Positions 28,049-36,949 of a stretch of DNA of 64,000 bases are shown in pieces. The DNA is taken from positions 2,976,001-3,040,000 of the forward strand of contig NZ_CP024011.1 of the NCBI RefSeq assembly GCF_002688565.1, in the 5' to 3' direction. The position numbers and the translations under genes are program-made. The DNA comes from Acinetobacter sp. LoGeW2-3 (GTDB taxonomy: Bacteria; Pseudomonadota; Gammaproteobacteria; Pseudomonadales; Moraxellaceae). Numbering within the stretch: the stretch's first letter is position 1; the number at the start of each line of letters is the position of its first letter. Below the pieces are notes generated by a model. The model had not been told where the DNA came from. It ran no database searches and saw nothing but the letters and a program-made list of their open reading frames with translations.

Positions 28049-29122
28049 TTATAGGTCGATGACAAGGTCAGTCTGCGCTGAGTTCACACAAATTTTCAGG
28101 AGATTTCCTGGTTCTTTATTTTGTGCCCCATTGACTAAATTCTTGGTAGAACCTTCGACTTTATTGCAGGCACATTTATTACAAATGCCCATGCGGCAGC
28201 CGTGGTTCGGTTTAATATTTTGTTGTTCCAAACTCACCAGAATTGACTGGCCTTTTGGAATGCTAACTACTTTATTAGATTGCGTCAGCGTCACATTCAC
28301 AAAGCCTGTTTCAGTGTTATCACCAAGGCTCATGCTGAAAGCTTCAGACTTAAATACTTTGGCATCAGCAAACAGGGTTTCTGCCTGAGCGACAAAGCCT
28401 GATGGACCGCAAGCATAAACTGTTGCCTGATCCATATTCTGAAGATCAGTCAGATGGCTTTGATTTAAACGTTCTGCCGCAGGTTGTTCCTGAGTTGCAA
28501 AAATCTGGAAACTAAAGTTTGGATGTTGTGCAGCCAATTCTTCAAAACGTGCTTTGAATGCTACATCTTGATAATGCTTCACCCAGTACAACAGTTGCAC
28601 AGGCTGTTGACTCAACTTGCCAGTTTTACTCAAAGCTTCAAATAGACTTAGCATAGGTGTAATACCGCTACCCGCAGCCAGCAACAGCATTGGTGTCGCT
28701 TCAGCTGCTAAAGTCATATCACCGAATGGCAGACCAAATTCGATAATGTCACCGACTTGAGCCATATTTGCAGCCCAGTTACTCACCTTACCACCATCAA
28801 CTTTCTTGATGGTAAGCAACACATGTTGTGAATCTAACTGTGTCAGACTATAACTACGCTCGTAACGAATACCATCTACCACAATATAAACTGGATGATG
28901 CTGGCCCGCTTCGCCAAATTTAAACAGGCGATTGACCTGAATTTTCAGGCTGACCATATCTTGGGCAGCATTTTCTTTATGCACAATCTTGCCCAATGGC
29001 TGGTTGAGAGACCAGAGTGGGTTCAATTTTTGCATCCAGAAATTAATCGCATGCTGATCAATTACGCTTTCTTTAAAGAAATCGATCGGCGATTTACGTT
29101 TTGCGAGTGCCTGCATCTTCAT
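28049..29122 (-). CDS. Ferredoxin-NADP-type reductase with C-terminal 2Fe-2S domain
   Basis: 357 aa. The order is an FAD-binding beta-barrel (RYERSYSLTQ, an RxYS-type flavin site), an NAD(P)-binding domain (LLLAAGSGITPMLSLFEAL, VYACGPSGFV) and a plant-type ferredoxin domain with CRMGICNKC and a later Cys (LKICVN). It should carry electrons from NAD(P)H to the desaturase encoded 14 bp downstream. Start ATG 29122 is chosen; the open frame extends to 29179 but would run into the divergent promoter region. Confidence 0.9.
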   Translation of the reverse strand: MKMQALAKRKSPIDFFKESVIDQHAINFWMQKLNPLWSLNQPLGKIVHKENAAQDMVSLKIQVNRLFKFGEAGQHHPVYIVVDGIRYERSYSLTQLDSQHVLLTIKKVDGGKVSNWAANMAQVGDIIEFGLPFGDMTLAAEATPMLLLAAGSGITPMLSLFEALSKTGKLSQQPVQLLYWVKHYQDVAFKARFEELAAQHPNFSFQIFATQEQPAAERLNQSHLTDLQNMDQATVYACGPSGFVAQAETLFADAKVFKSEAFSMSLGDNTETGFVNVTLTQSNKVVSIPKGQSILVSLEQQNIKPNHGCRMGICNKCACNKVEGSTKNLVNGAQNKEPGNLLKICVNSAQTDLVIDL

Positions 29123-29266
29123 AGTAATCACGTTGGGTTTTGAATTATTATACACATGTATATATATTTGTATATACACTTGTATTGTTTCTATTCATTT
29201 CACAAGTTTGCTGCGCTTCGCTATAATGCTGAAATGCCTTATAACCCCATACATGACGAGTCTTCA
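29123..29266. promoter_or_regulatory. Divergent promoter region with candidate FabR operator
   Basis: The region between the reductase and repressor genes has a perfect palindrome TGTATATACA at 29169-29178. Beside it is an imperfect one around ACATGT (29150-29166, tatacACATGTatata with one mismatch). FabR and DesT bind palindromes upstream of unsaturated fatty acid genes, so this is the obvious operator candidate. The exact site is inference. Confidence 0.5.
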
Positions 29267-29947
29267 ATGAAAATAAGCAGTGACGCTTCCCTACTCGAAA
29301 CAAAAAGCATTGATGAACCGATCATTGTACGTAGCGTGGGTCGGAAGGCGACGATTACCAAAGAAGAGCTGTTTCAGGCCGCACTAAATCTGATTGGTCC
29401 GCAAAAAAGTATTGCTTCTCTAAGCCTGCGCGAAGTGGCACGCGAAGCTGGCATTGCACCCAATAGCTTTTATCGTCACTTTAAAGATATTGATGAACTG
29501 GCAATTGAACTGATTGACCGTGCCGGTCTGGTGCTGCGTAAGATCCTGAATGAATCGCGCTTAAAAGCATCGAAACAGAACAGTATTATCCGTAGTTCTG
29601 TAGAAGTATTTATCGCTCAGCTGGATGCCGATGAAGGCAACCTGAGTTTACTGCTCCGTGAAGGTTATACCGGTTCACAATCCTATAAACAGGCGGTAGA
29701 ACGTCAACTACAATATTTCCAGCAGGAACTTCAGGAAGATTTGGAACGTCTGGAAAGATTAAATAAAAGCCGCCTGCTCTATCCAGATATTGCCGCCAAA
29801 GCGATTACCCAGCTGGTATTCAACATGGGTGCTAAAGTGATTGATATGCCGGCTGACCAACGTCAGGAAATTGCTGAGCAGACCATGATCATGATCCGTA
29901 TGATTTTGGAAGGTGCGCGTCATCTGGATCACTCACAGATTCGCTGA
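29267..29947 (+). CDS. fabR: TetR-family repressor, FabR/DesT type
   Basis: 226 aa from ATG 29267 (ACGAG upstream); ATG 29234 is an alternative. An N-terminal TetR helix-turn-helix reads ASLSLREVAREAGIAPNSFYRHFKDIDEL, almost identical to E. coli FabR. The C-terminal ligand domain also follows FabR (IIRSSVEVFI, LLLREGYTG). FabR senses the unsaturated to saturated acyl-CoA/ACP ratio and represses unsaturated fatty acid genes. Its divergent position next to a desaturase and its reductase supports this. Confidence 0.88.
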   Translation: MKISSDASLLETKSIDEPIIVRSVGRKATITKEELFQAALNLIGPQKSIASLSLREVAREAGIAPNSFYRHFKDIDELAIELIDRAGLVLRKILNESRLKASKQNSIIRSSVEVFIAQLDADEGNLSLLLREGYTGSQSYKQAVERQLQYFQQELQEDLERLERLNKSRLLYPDIAAKAITQLVFNMGAKVIDMPADQRQEIAEQTMIMIRMILEGARHLDHSQIR

Positions 29948-29970
29948 TCTTAATTTTTTCAGGCCAAATA

Positions 29971-29996
29971 AAAGAGATGCATGTCACCTCTTTTTT
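29971..29996. terminator. Probable bidirectional terminator
   Basis: AAAGAGATG-catgt-CACCTCTTT with one mismatch, flanked by A and T, lies between fabR and the convergent hydrolase gene. Confidence 0.7.
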
Positions 29997-30004
29997 ATTG
30001 GATG

Positions 30005-30808
30005 TTATCCCAGTGTTTGCAGCTTGGCTTTGACAAACTCAGCTACTTTTTCTGGCTGTTCCAGTGGGAACATATGTCCACCTTCTAGAACCGAATAATC
30101 AATCTGATAAATTTTCTTCAATCCTTGTGGTAAACCTTGTTTATAGAACTGACTCTGCTCAGCAGTAATCAGATGTATTGGCACTGGTGGCGCTTTACGT
30201 GGGGTGCGCCACCACCAAGCGGGTACAGTACGGAAAATTTCTGCTTCCACCAATTTCGGAATTCGCAATGTCACTCCGCCGCGCTCTACATCCTCAACGA
30301 TGCCACTGTCGATATAGTCCTGAAAACACTGCTCATCAAAGCTTTGGAACAGCCGGTTATTTCTTAAAGTGGCGACTGCATTCTCATGCGATGGCCAATG
30401 ATCTTTGCGCTTTAAGGTCACACCTGCCGGGGTATAGCGATCGACACTTTTCAGATTGAGCTTTTTGATCACTTCGAAAATCGCGCTATTTTTCCCAATT
30501 ACAAAAGGCGGATCCATAATGATCAGCTTGGAAAATAAAGTTGGCTTTTTATAGGCCACCATCATAGTGACCAAGCCACCAAAAGAATGCCCCAATCCAA
30601 CCACAGGCTGTCCTGAAAATTGCTGTTCAATATCTGCAATCACTTCCTCGACCAGATAACGCCAGTCTTTGGTAATGGAATATTGTGGATTCATGCCGAT
30701 TAAAGGAATACTTTTAACCGTATATTCATCCTGAAAGCAGTCCAAGAACTTGCGATAAGTCGCTGATGGAATGCCATTGGCGTGGGTAAAATGTAAGGCT
30801 GGCTTCAT
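30005..30808 (-). CDS. Alpha/beta hydrolase
   Basis: 267 aa. The N-terminal LHFTHANGIPSATY carries the HxNG oxyanion motif. The nucleophile elbow is GLGHSFGGL with Ser75. The catalytic His is in GGHMFPLEQP near the C-terminus. It is related to lipase/esterase-type serine hydrolases. No signal peptide is present. The substrate is unknown. Confidence 0.88.
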   Translation of the reverse strand: MKPALHFTHANGIPSATYRKFLDCFQDEYTVKSIPLIGMNPQYSITKDWRYLVEEVIADIEQQFSGQPVVGLGHSFGGLVTMMVAYKKPTLFSKLIIMDPPFVIGKNSAIFEVIKKLNLKSVDRYTPAGVTLKRKDHWPSHENAVATLRNNRLFQSFDEQCFQDYIDSGIVEDVERGGVTLRIPKLVEAEIFRTVPAWWWRTPRKAPPVPIHLITAEQSQFYKQGLPQGLKKIYQIDYSVLEGGHMFPLEQPEKVAEFVKAKLQTLG

Positions 30809-30935
30809 TCGTTTATATAGTTTTCAATCCATGATGTTTGCAAGCTTAACCTTAAAACATGACTAAAAATTAGAGCATAATCTTCATAAGCATGACCTTG
30901 AAGTCACTTTATCAACAATAATAAAAGCAGCTGAA

Positions 30936-31202
30936 TTATTTTTGCGAAACCGTCAAATGCTGGTTAGGTAGAAACTGAGCACCACAACTGGCTTTGTCAC
31001 CAGCGACAATCACGGCACGACCCAAAACAGTCGTAGATTGATCTTTGGCAATGGCAGTCACCATGCTATTACACTTAGGACAATAATGTTTCATGCCCTG
31101 CAAATGCACAGCGATGCCATTAATGAGTACAGAGTTTTCCGCTTCAGCAACCACACCACCATGTGAAGTTAGCGAGCCTAAAGTAATAAATGCTTGAGAC
31201 AT
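30936..31202 (-). CDS. PAAR domain protein (orphan)
   Basis: 88 aa, with the length and pattern of a PAAR protein: ITLGSLTSHGG at the start, VLINGIAVHLQG, a Cys/His set (KHYCPKCNS, ASCGAQF) that could bind the zinc ion at the tip, and VTAIAKDQ. PAAR proteins cap the VgrG spike of type VI secretion systems and may carry effectors. Here there is no C-terminal effector domain. No vgrG, effector or immunity gene lies nearby; rapA and a hydrolase flank it. Confidence 0.8.
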   Translation of the reverse strand: MSQAFITLGSLTSHGGVVAEAENSVLINGIAVHLQGMKHYCPKCNSMVTAIAKDQSTTVLGRAVIVAGDKASCGAQFLPNQHLTVSQK

Positions 31203-31381
31203 TATTTTGATTTCTTATTGTGATTTTGGTTTCATTTTAACCGAAGATGATTTTTAACAACAACTATTTACGATTGCTCATCTTTCCAGATAGATACGCT
31301 TATATTATGAAATCCGGGTCAATCAGAAAACTATTAATTATAGTGATCCAGAATGCTGGATAGAAAAATAACAGCAATAAA

Positions 31382-31403
31382 AAAGCAGCCCAAAGGCTGC
31401 TTT
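31382..31403 (-). terminator. Terminator of rapA
   Basis: On the minus strand AAAGCAGCC-tttg-GGCTGCTTT continues into TTTTATTG, 15 bases after the stop codon. Confidence 0.9.
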
Positions 31404-31417
31404 CCGTTTAAATCATT

Positions 31418-34255
31418 TTATGGCTTAACCACAACCATGACTTGGATTGCTTCTGGTGTTACAGACAAACCATCCAGCAAGCTTAAACCTTCTTTCTGCA
31501 GTTTTTGCAGACGAGAGATTTCATCTTCACGGATGCTTGGGTTGAACTGTTTCAGGTAAGTCAGGCGGTCAATTTCATATTGCCATTTGCTGCCATAGAC
31601 TTCCTTCGCTTGTTCCTTGAATTGTGGCAAAGCAGCGCGAGCCAGTTCCAGCGCCTGTTGATAGCGTGCTTCAATCACTTCACGACGTGCTTTTACAACC
31701 TGACGGCAGCTGTTGCCATCCAGGTGATGCAAGTACGGTTTCAGGATTTCTGGTGCAATTTTTTGCGATAGATCCTGACCTTTTTCACTCAGCAATACAC
31801 GAACCAGTTGCTGTGGCAAGCTTGAAGGTAAGTTCAATGCTTTTGGTGCAACCACATCTACTTTAAACCAAACTTCAAGTAACACCGAACCTTGTGGCAA
31901 TGCAGCAGATTTCAATACCGCTACGTTGGTACTACCAAAGCCTTGAGTATTGATCATTTCCATTACAGATTCAGTAAATGGGTGTTCAAGCGTTAAGTAT
32001 TGAGCATCTTCACGGATTTGTGCTTGGTCACGATAGAAAGTGGCTGTCATGCCTTCTTCATCAAGGGTTAAACCTTGAACCTGCATCTGGTCAGTCGGCT
32101 TGATGATTACCGTACCATTGCTTTGCTCATCAAAATCAATATTCGTCGACGCCATAAAGCGCTTCATGAACATTGGTAATGTGGTGTTATCGTCATAGTC
32201 TTCTAGAGCAGTCACAATTTCTTGAGCGACCATTGGACGGCAAGAGTTGTACTCGAGCAGACGGTCACGGCCTTCTTGCAGCTCTGCTTCCAGTGCCTGA
32301 CGTTGTACAGTGACTTCTTCCAATAGATCTTCAAAAGCTTGACCTTTATCGGCAAGCAGGCAGTCTTTCAGTTCAACAATGAAGTTTTCTTGAAGTGTTT
32401 GCGCCGTTGGCGAAATATTGCTGAAAATATTCAGTGCTTCGTTATACCAACGGAACATACGCTCTTGCGCAGTACCCACCAGATAAGGCACATGAATCTG
32501 AATACGGTTTTCCTGACCAATACGGTCCAAACGACCAATACGTTGTTCAAGTACATCCGGGTTGGCTGGCAAGTCAAACAGAATCAGGTCAGAAGCGAAC
32601 TGGAAGTTACGGCCCTCAGAACCAATTTCTGAACACAATAGAATTTGAGCACCATAAGACTCTTCAGCAAAATAAGCTGCTGCCTGGTCACGTTCCAGCA
32701 GGCTCATGCCTTCATGGAACATGGCAGTACGGATACCTGCATGCAGACGTAGTACATTTTCTAACGCTTCAACTACCGGACCACTACGTGCAATCAGCAA
32801 CACTTTTTTATGTTTCAGATCGGTACGTAGCTTTTCCATTAACCACATGACACGTGGATCAGTTTCCATCCACGAGCCATCCAGCTGTGATTCTTCTGGC
32901 CACATTTGTTCACGTAATTTGCCATCTTTAGACCAGTTTTCAGGTGCTGGCAATGGTGCTGGCTGGCAATCACGACCCGGGAAGCCTTGAATTGCTTCAC
33001 GGGTATTACGGAACAGAATACGACCCGTACCATGACGGTCTAAGAGTTCATGAATCGCACGGAAACGCTGTTCAGGTGTATCTTCAATTCGGTGACCCAG
33101 CAGACCTTCAAGCGCTGTCAAATGCCCTTCTTCAAGCGGCATGTCTGACATCAACACTTCAGCAATTTTTGCAGTCTGCTGATATTGCGCTTCTTCATCC
33201 AAGAAGCGGTCTAGTGAACTGAAACGTTGTGGGTCCAACAAACGCAGACGCGCAAAGTGTGATTCCACACCCAGCTGTTCAGGCGTAGCAGTTAATAGCA
33301 ATACGCCTGGTGTTTTTTCAGATAATTCTTCAACCAGATCGTAACGGTCATTACCGCCTTCTTCCTCACTCCACATCAAGTGATGCGCTTCATCGACAAC
33401 CAGAAGATCAAAGCCCGCTTCAAGCGCCTGCTCACGCAGATCTTCATGGTCAATCATCAAGTCGACAGAAGCAATGATACGTTGCTCAGTCAAGAATGGG
33501 TTTAAATCAGGATCGTGTTCTTTGATCGATGCAGTACGGGTCAAGTCAAACAGTGAGAATTCCAGATTGAAACGACGACGCATTTCAATCATCCACTGAT
33601 ATTGCAATGAATCTGGTACCAGAATCAAGATACGTTCAGAACGGCCAGTTTTCAGCTGTTGGTGAATGATCAAGCCAGCTTCAATGGTTTTACCCAGCCC
33701 CACTTCATCTGCCAGTAAGACACGCGGTGCAAAACGTTTACCGACTTCATGCGCGATATACAATTGGTGTGGAATCAGACCAACACGTGAGCCGACCAGA
33801 CCACGTAATGGACTGCTTTGCATATTGGCTTGCATCAGCATGGCTTCAATACGCAGGTCATACCATTCTTTATAATCAATCTGACTAGCTAGCAAACGAT
33901 CTAATGGTTTAGACAACTGAATGGTCGCACCAACACGGGTTTCATTCAGTGCTTTACGTTCTTCTGTACCATCATTGAGTGTACGTACAACTTGGTAACG
34001 CACTACACCGTTGCGATCTTCAAAAGATTCAACTGTCCAGGTATTGCCTTCCTGATCTTGCAGCTCATCATTTACATTGAAAATGATACGAGACAAAGGT
34101 GCATTGCTGCGCGCATAGACACGGGTTTCATCACTTTTTGGGAATAAAATGCTGACCGATCGCTCATCAACATCAATGAGAACCCCCAGACCGAGTTCTG
34201 TTTCAGTATCTGATAACCAACGTTGACCAATAGCAAACTGCTGCAATTTTTCCAC
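31418..34255 (-). CDS. rapA: RNA polymerase-associated SWI2/SNF2 ATPase RapA
   Basis: 945 aa. It is an SNF2 translocase that recycles RNA polymerase from non-productive complexes. N-terminal Tudor-like domains (about 1-110) bind polymerase. The ATPase core has DEVGLGKT (183-190), DEAHH (288-292), LLLTATPEQLG and the lobe-2 motif with RIGRLDRIGQ. The C-terminal RapA-specific region follows. As in E. coli it is adjacent to rluA, which lies just upstream on the same strand. Confidence 0.96.
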   Translation of the reverse strand: MEKLQQFAIGQRWLSDTETELGLGVLIDVDERSVSILFPKSDETRVYARSNAPLSRIIFNVNDELQDQEGNTWTVESFEDRNGVVRYQVVRTLNDGTEERKALNETRVGATIQLSKPLDRLLASQIDYKEWYDLRIEAMLMQANMQSSPLRGLVGSRVGLIPHQLYIAHEVGKRFAPRVLLADEVGLGKTIEAGLIIHQQLKTGRSERILILVPDSLQYQWMIEMRRRFNLEFSLFDLTRTASIKEHDPDLNPFLTEQRIIASVDLMIDHEDLREQALEAGFDLLVVDEAHHLMWSEEEGGNDRYDLVEELSEKTPGVLLLTATPEQLGVESHFARLRLLDPQRFSSLDRFLDEEAQYQQTAKIAEVLMSDMPLEEGHLTALEGLLGHRIEDTPEQRFRAIHELLDRHGTGRILFRNTREAIQGFPGRDCQPAPLPAPENWSKDGKLREQMWPEESQLDGSWMETDPRVMWLMEKLRTDLKHKKVLLIARSGPVVEALENVLRLHAGIRTAMFHEGMSLLERDQAAAYFAEESYGAQILLCSEIGSEGRNFQFASDLILFDLPANPDVLEQRIGRLDRIGQENRIQIHVPYLVGTAQERMFRWYNEALNIFSNISPTAQTLQENFIVELKDCLLADKGQAFEDLLEEVTVQRQALEAELQEGRDRLLEYNSCRPMVAQEIVTALEDYDDNTTLPMFMKRFMASTNIDFDEQSNGTVIIKPTDQMQVQGLTLDEEGMTATFYRDQAQIREDAQYLTLEHPFTESVMEMINTQGFGSTNVAVLKSAALPQGSVLLEVWFKVDVVAPKALNLPSSLPQQLVRVLLSEKGQDLSQKIAPEILKPYLHHLDGNSCRQVVKARREVIEARYQQALELARAALPQFKEQAKEVYGSKWQYEIDRLTYLKQFNPSIREDEISRLQKLQKEGLSLLDGLSVTPEAIQVMVVVKP

Positions 34256-34349
34256 CTTTATCTTAAGTACAAGACTGTAAAGATCATGCTCAAATACAAC
34301 TCGTCATTTGAGCAAAATTTCACACCTTTAAGCAATATATTTTGACATA

Positions 34350-34370
34350 AAGCCCACCGAAAGTGGGCAT
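34350..34370 (-). terminator. Hairpin between rluA and rapA
   Basis: GCCCAC-tttcg-GTGGGC on the minus strand is followed by TTTATG, a poor T-run. It may be a weak terminator that lets some transcription continue from rluA to rapA. Confidence 0.5.
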
Positions 34371-34397
34371 GAATAACGACGATTAAACAAGTATTTC

Positions 34398-35042
34398 CTA
34401 GAATGGTGCCGGGCAGTAAAACTCGACTTTTTCTGCATTTTTAGGATGAATAAAACTAAGCTGCTCTGCATGCAGGCAAAGACGCGGCATCAGCTGTTGT
34501 TGTTCGGCTGTGGCATATAAGGTATCGCCAATAATTGGATGACCTAAATACTGCATGTGTACACGGAGTTGATGTGAACGTCCGGTAATTGGGGTCAGTT
34601 TGACGCGAGTGACTGGCTGCCCCTGAATTTCAAAATGTTCAATAGCCTGCCAATGTGTCAATGCCGGCTTGTTATGATTTGGTTCAGCAATATGCAGTGG
34701 CGGACGGCTCGGATCATAGATCACTGGCACATCAACTGTACCTTCGCCTTCTAATGTGCCTGCGACAATGGCATGATAAGTTTTATCAGTTTGGCGTTCT
34801 TGAAACTGGCGGGAAATAATTTTTTGTCCTTCACGGGTCAAGGCAAACACCAGAATTCCGGAAGTGTCCCGATCGAGACGATGAATAAGTAATGTTCTAG
34901 GTTCTAATTCTACTAATCTGTTGATGAGGCAATCTTGCAAATCTTCTGTTTTACCGGGAACCGTGAGTAAACCTGGTGGTTTATGAATGACCATAAAATC
35001 GTCATCACGATGTATCAGATGTTCGGTTAGAAAATTATTCAA
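34398..35042 (-). CDS. rluA: Dual-specificity rRNA/tRNA pseudouridine synthase RluA
   Basis: 214 aa, the short RluA type without an S4 domain. The catalytic motif HRLDRDTSG has Asp57. TPITGRSHQLRVH and GDTLYA are family marks. RluA makes pseudouridine at 23S rRNA 746 and tRNA position 32. Adjacency to rapA is shared with enterobacteria and supports the RluA rather than RluC/D assignment. Confidence 0.92.
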   Translation of the reverse strand: MNNFLTEHLIHRDDDFMVIHKPPGLLTVPGKTEDLQDCLINRLVELEPRTLLIHRLDRDTSGILVFALTREGQKIISRQFQERQTDKTYHAIVAGTLEGEGTVDVPVIYDPSRPPLHIAEPNHNKPALTHWQAIEHFEIQGQPVTRVKLTPITGRSHQLRVHMQYLGHPIIGDTLYATAEQQQLMPRLCLHAEQLSFIHPKNAEKVEFYCPAPF

Positions 35043-35172
35043 GCTTCAATCCCTGGCTGATCGCGAAAAACAAGGCGGCAATAATAGAAAGCCTGGCACA
35101 GAATTACAATGTCGTTTTCTTTAATTACCGATGAAATTTCCGATTATATTAAGAAAATTGTCCAATTAGCGC

Positions 35173-35883
35173 TTATCGACCTGCCGACTGCATTACAAAA
35201 CTGACCAGTTCTTCTAATGAAGGATGTTCATAGACATCTTCGTAACGTACATTGGCACCGTTGGCACGCCATACGCCGACTAGGCTCACTACGGCAACCG
35301 AGTCTAATCCATACTGTCTTAAATCTACATGCGGATCGATTTCTAGTGCATCCATATTCAGCTGTTCTGCCACAGCCAGCATGATGCCCTTGGTCGACAG
35401 CACATATTCTGTTGGCGCACTCAGGTTCCATAACCGGGTCAGACTATAGCTATTCATGTGATGCAAGCCTTGTGCCGAAATATTATCAATCCACTGAATA
35501 TGCTGTTCCTGATTGGGTAGCAGAATCGCATCATCGATCACGCAGATTTGCTCAGTCACACTTTGTAAATGTGGCAGGATCTGTTTCAGCATCGGTGTAA
35601 TCTGCCCAGCAAAGATCAGTTGTGGATGGGTTGAGGCATATTCACCGAGTTGCTGCATGCCTTGAATCAGGTCATTGCCATAGAGGTCGACAATTGGAAT
35701 ATCCAGTGCTTTGGCTTTATTGCTGATCTGGATCAGATGAGCCATCAGGTCACTGTCTTGTATGCCTGCCATCATCCTTAGATTTTGTAGCCCCACCAGT
35801 ACCAGAACAGATTGAGTTGAGGATAGCTGCCATTTGGCTTGAGAAGGAGCAAACTGGATTTTTTTGGGCATTGGGTACAGCAT
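35173..35883 (-). CDS. EntB-like protein: degenerate isochorismatase domain plus carrier domain
   Basis: 236 aa. Residues about 1-150 resemble the isochorismatase part of EntB/DhbB but are shortened. The catalytic-Asp strand (HDMQ in EntB) reads LVGLQNL here, and the Lys (KWRYSAF) and Cys (HIGC) segments are not recognisable. Residues about 160-236 are a clear carrier domain with the phosphopantetheine serine in YGLDSVAVVSL, followed by EHPSLEELVSF. No NRPS or 2,3-dihydroxybenzoate gene is near. It probably serves as a carrier protein with a structural or lost hydrolase part. Confidence 0.75.
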   Translation of the reverse strand: MLYPMPKKIQFAPSQAKWQLSSTQSVLVLVGLQNLRMMAGIQDSDLMAHLIQISNKAKALDIPIVDLYGNDLIQGMQQLGEYASTHPQLIFAGQITPMLKQILPHLQSVTEQICVIDDAILLPNQEQHIQWIDNISAQGLHHMNSYSLTRLWNLSAPTEYVLSTKGIMLAVAEQLNMDALEIDPHVDLRQYGLDSVAVVSLVGVWRANGANVRYEDVYEHPSLEELVSFVMQSAGR

Positions 35884-36082
35884 GGGAGACTCTTATATTT
35901 AACACTCAGATTTTCAAATAATATTCTAAACCAGATTAAAGAGTATTGAATAAATTTCAGGTTCGACTAAGAAATTATTAAATAATCTTGTATGTTAAAT
36001 GTTAAAAAACCTATTAACTCCTTTTAAAAAAAATAAACTTATCCAAACCAATTATAATTTAAACACAAAGAGAGAAATAAAA

Positions 36083-36802
36083 ATGAGATATCAAAATACC
36101 ATAAACCTATTTCAACAAAATATTTTTATTCAACAAGTGAATATTAATATAAATATTTACCCCATTATAAACACTATGCTTAAAGATTTAAATATAGCAT
36201 TTAGTGAATTTAAGACAGCTTGTGAATTTTCAAATGAGGCGGAAGTACGAGAAAAAGCTTTAAGTGTATTAGCTAGATATCGAAGTATTTTAGACAATAA
36301 ACGTGATTTTTATCAGGCTATTCCCAATAATTATATCCATATGAATAATTATAATGAATTAAATAAAAACCAACTATTACATTTGAGTTTTCTTGAAACT
36401 GGACTCATATTACTTTCCACTTTTTTGGATAATGCCGCAAAATTTGATAGTGAAAAGATAGCGGCAAGTCTATATACAAATATTATAGATCTTTATGAAT
36501 ACTCTTTCCCTAATACAATAAATAATCAATTTTGGTATAATTTAAAGCTATTTGAATTCTTATTAAGAGAAAATATTATTCACAACTGGAATATTTCAAG
36601 AATTAATTTCACATTTACAGAAGATCAGCTTGAAGATTTTTTCACAAAGAATAGAAAAACAATATTAAAGGATATTAGAAGTTTAAATAATATCTTCAAT
36701 CCACTAGATAATTACGAAATTAATATTATTTTTCAAATGCATAAAAAAATAGAAAGCTTTAAAGAAAAATTCGAAAGTAAAAAATTAGTTACAGTTAATT
36801 GA
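36083..36802 (+). CDS. AT-rich hypothetical protein (239 aa)
   Basis: An open frame made of very AT-rich codons (Asn, Ile, Lys, Leu, Phe), unlike the neighbouring genes. ATG 36083 follows AAGAGAG by about eight bases; the frame is open back to 35999 (267 aa), but that start has no ribosome site. The product looks helical and cytoplasmic. I see no signal peptide, membrane helix or known motif. Base composition and the lack of recognisable relatives suggest recent acquisition. It stands alone between unrelated conserved genes. Confidence 0.6.
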   Translation: MRYQNTINLFQQNIFIQQVNININIYPIINTMLKDLNIAFSEFKTACEFSNEAEVREKALSVLARYRSILDNKRDFYQAIPNNYIHMNNYNELNKNQLLHLSFLETGLILLSTFLDNAAKFDSEKIAASLYTNIIDLYEYSFPNTINNQFWYNLKLFEFLLRENIIHNWNISRINFTFTEDQLEDFFTKNRKTILKDIRSLNNIFNPLDNYEINIIFQMHKKIESFKEKFESKKLVTVN

Positions 36803-36854
36803 ATAACATTTCAAATGTTTAATATCACCCAAAACTGTAACGTTAGTTACATCT

Positions 36855-36898
36855 ATGCATGTATGATATAAATTCAAAAAAATGCATCATACATGCAT
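36855..36898. repeat. 13-bp perfect inverted repeat
   Basis: ATGCATGTATGAT (36855-36867) and its exact reverse complement ATCATACATGCAT (36886-36898) flank an 18-nt A-rich spacer. It lies between the AT-rich orphan and the HbpS-like gene. A smaller hairpin GTAAC-gtta-GTTAC lies just before it at 36837-36850. It could be a terminator without a T-run or a protein-binding site. Confidence 0.6.
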
Positions 36899-36949
36899 TT
36901 CAAAATTCATCTTAATTTTCTTAAAACATCTTAAATTTATTATTTTGAT

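Noticed and set aside
28049-29267. Overlapping divergent coding regions at the desaturase/FabR locus
   Set aside because: The overlap (29156-29179) comes only from extending both frames to the furthest start; family-supported starts (29122 and 29267) leave a normal promoter region.
36083-36802. Prophage or genomic island around the AT-rich gene
   Set aside because: Only one unusual gene is present; neighbours are conserved genes and no integrase, transposase or attachment site is visible.
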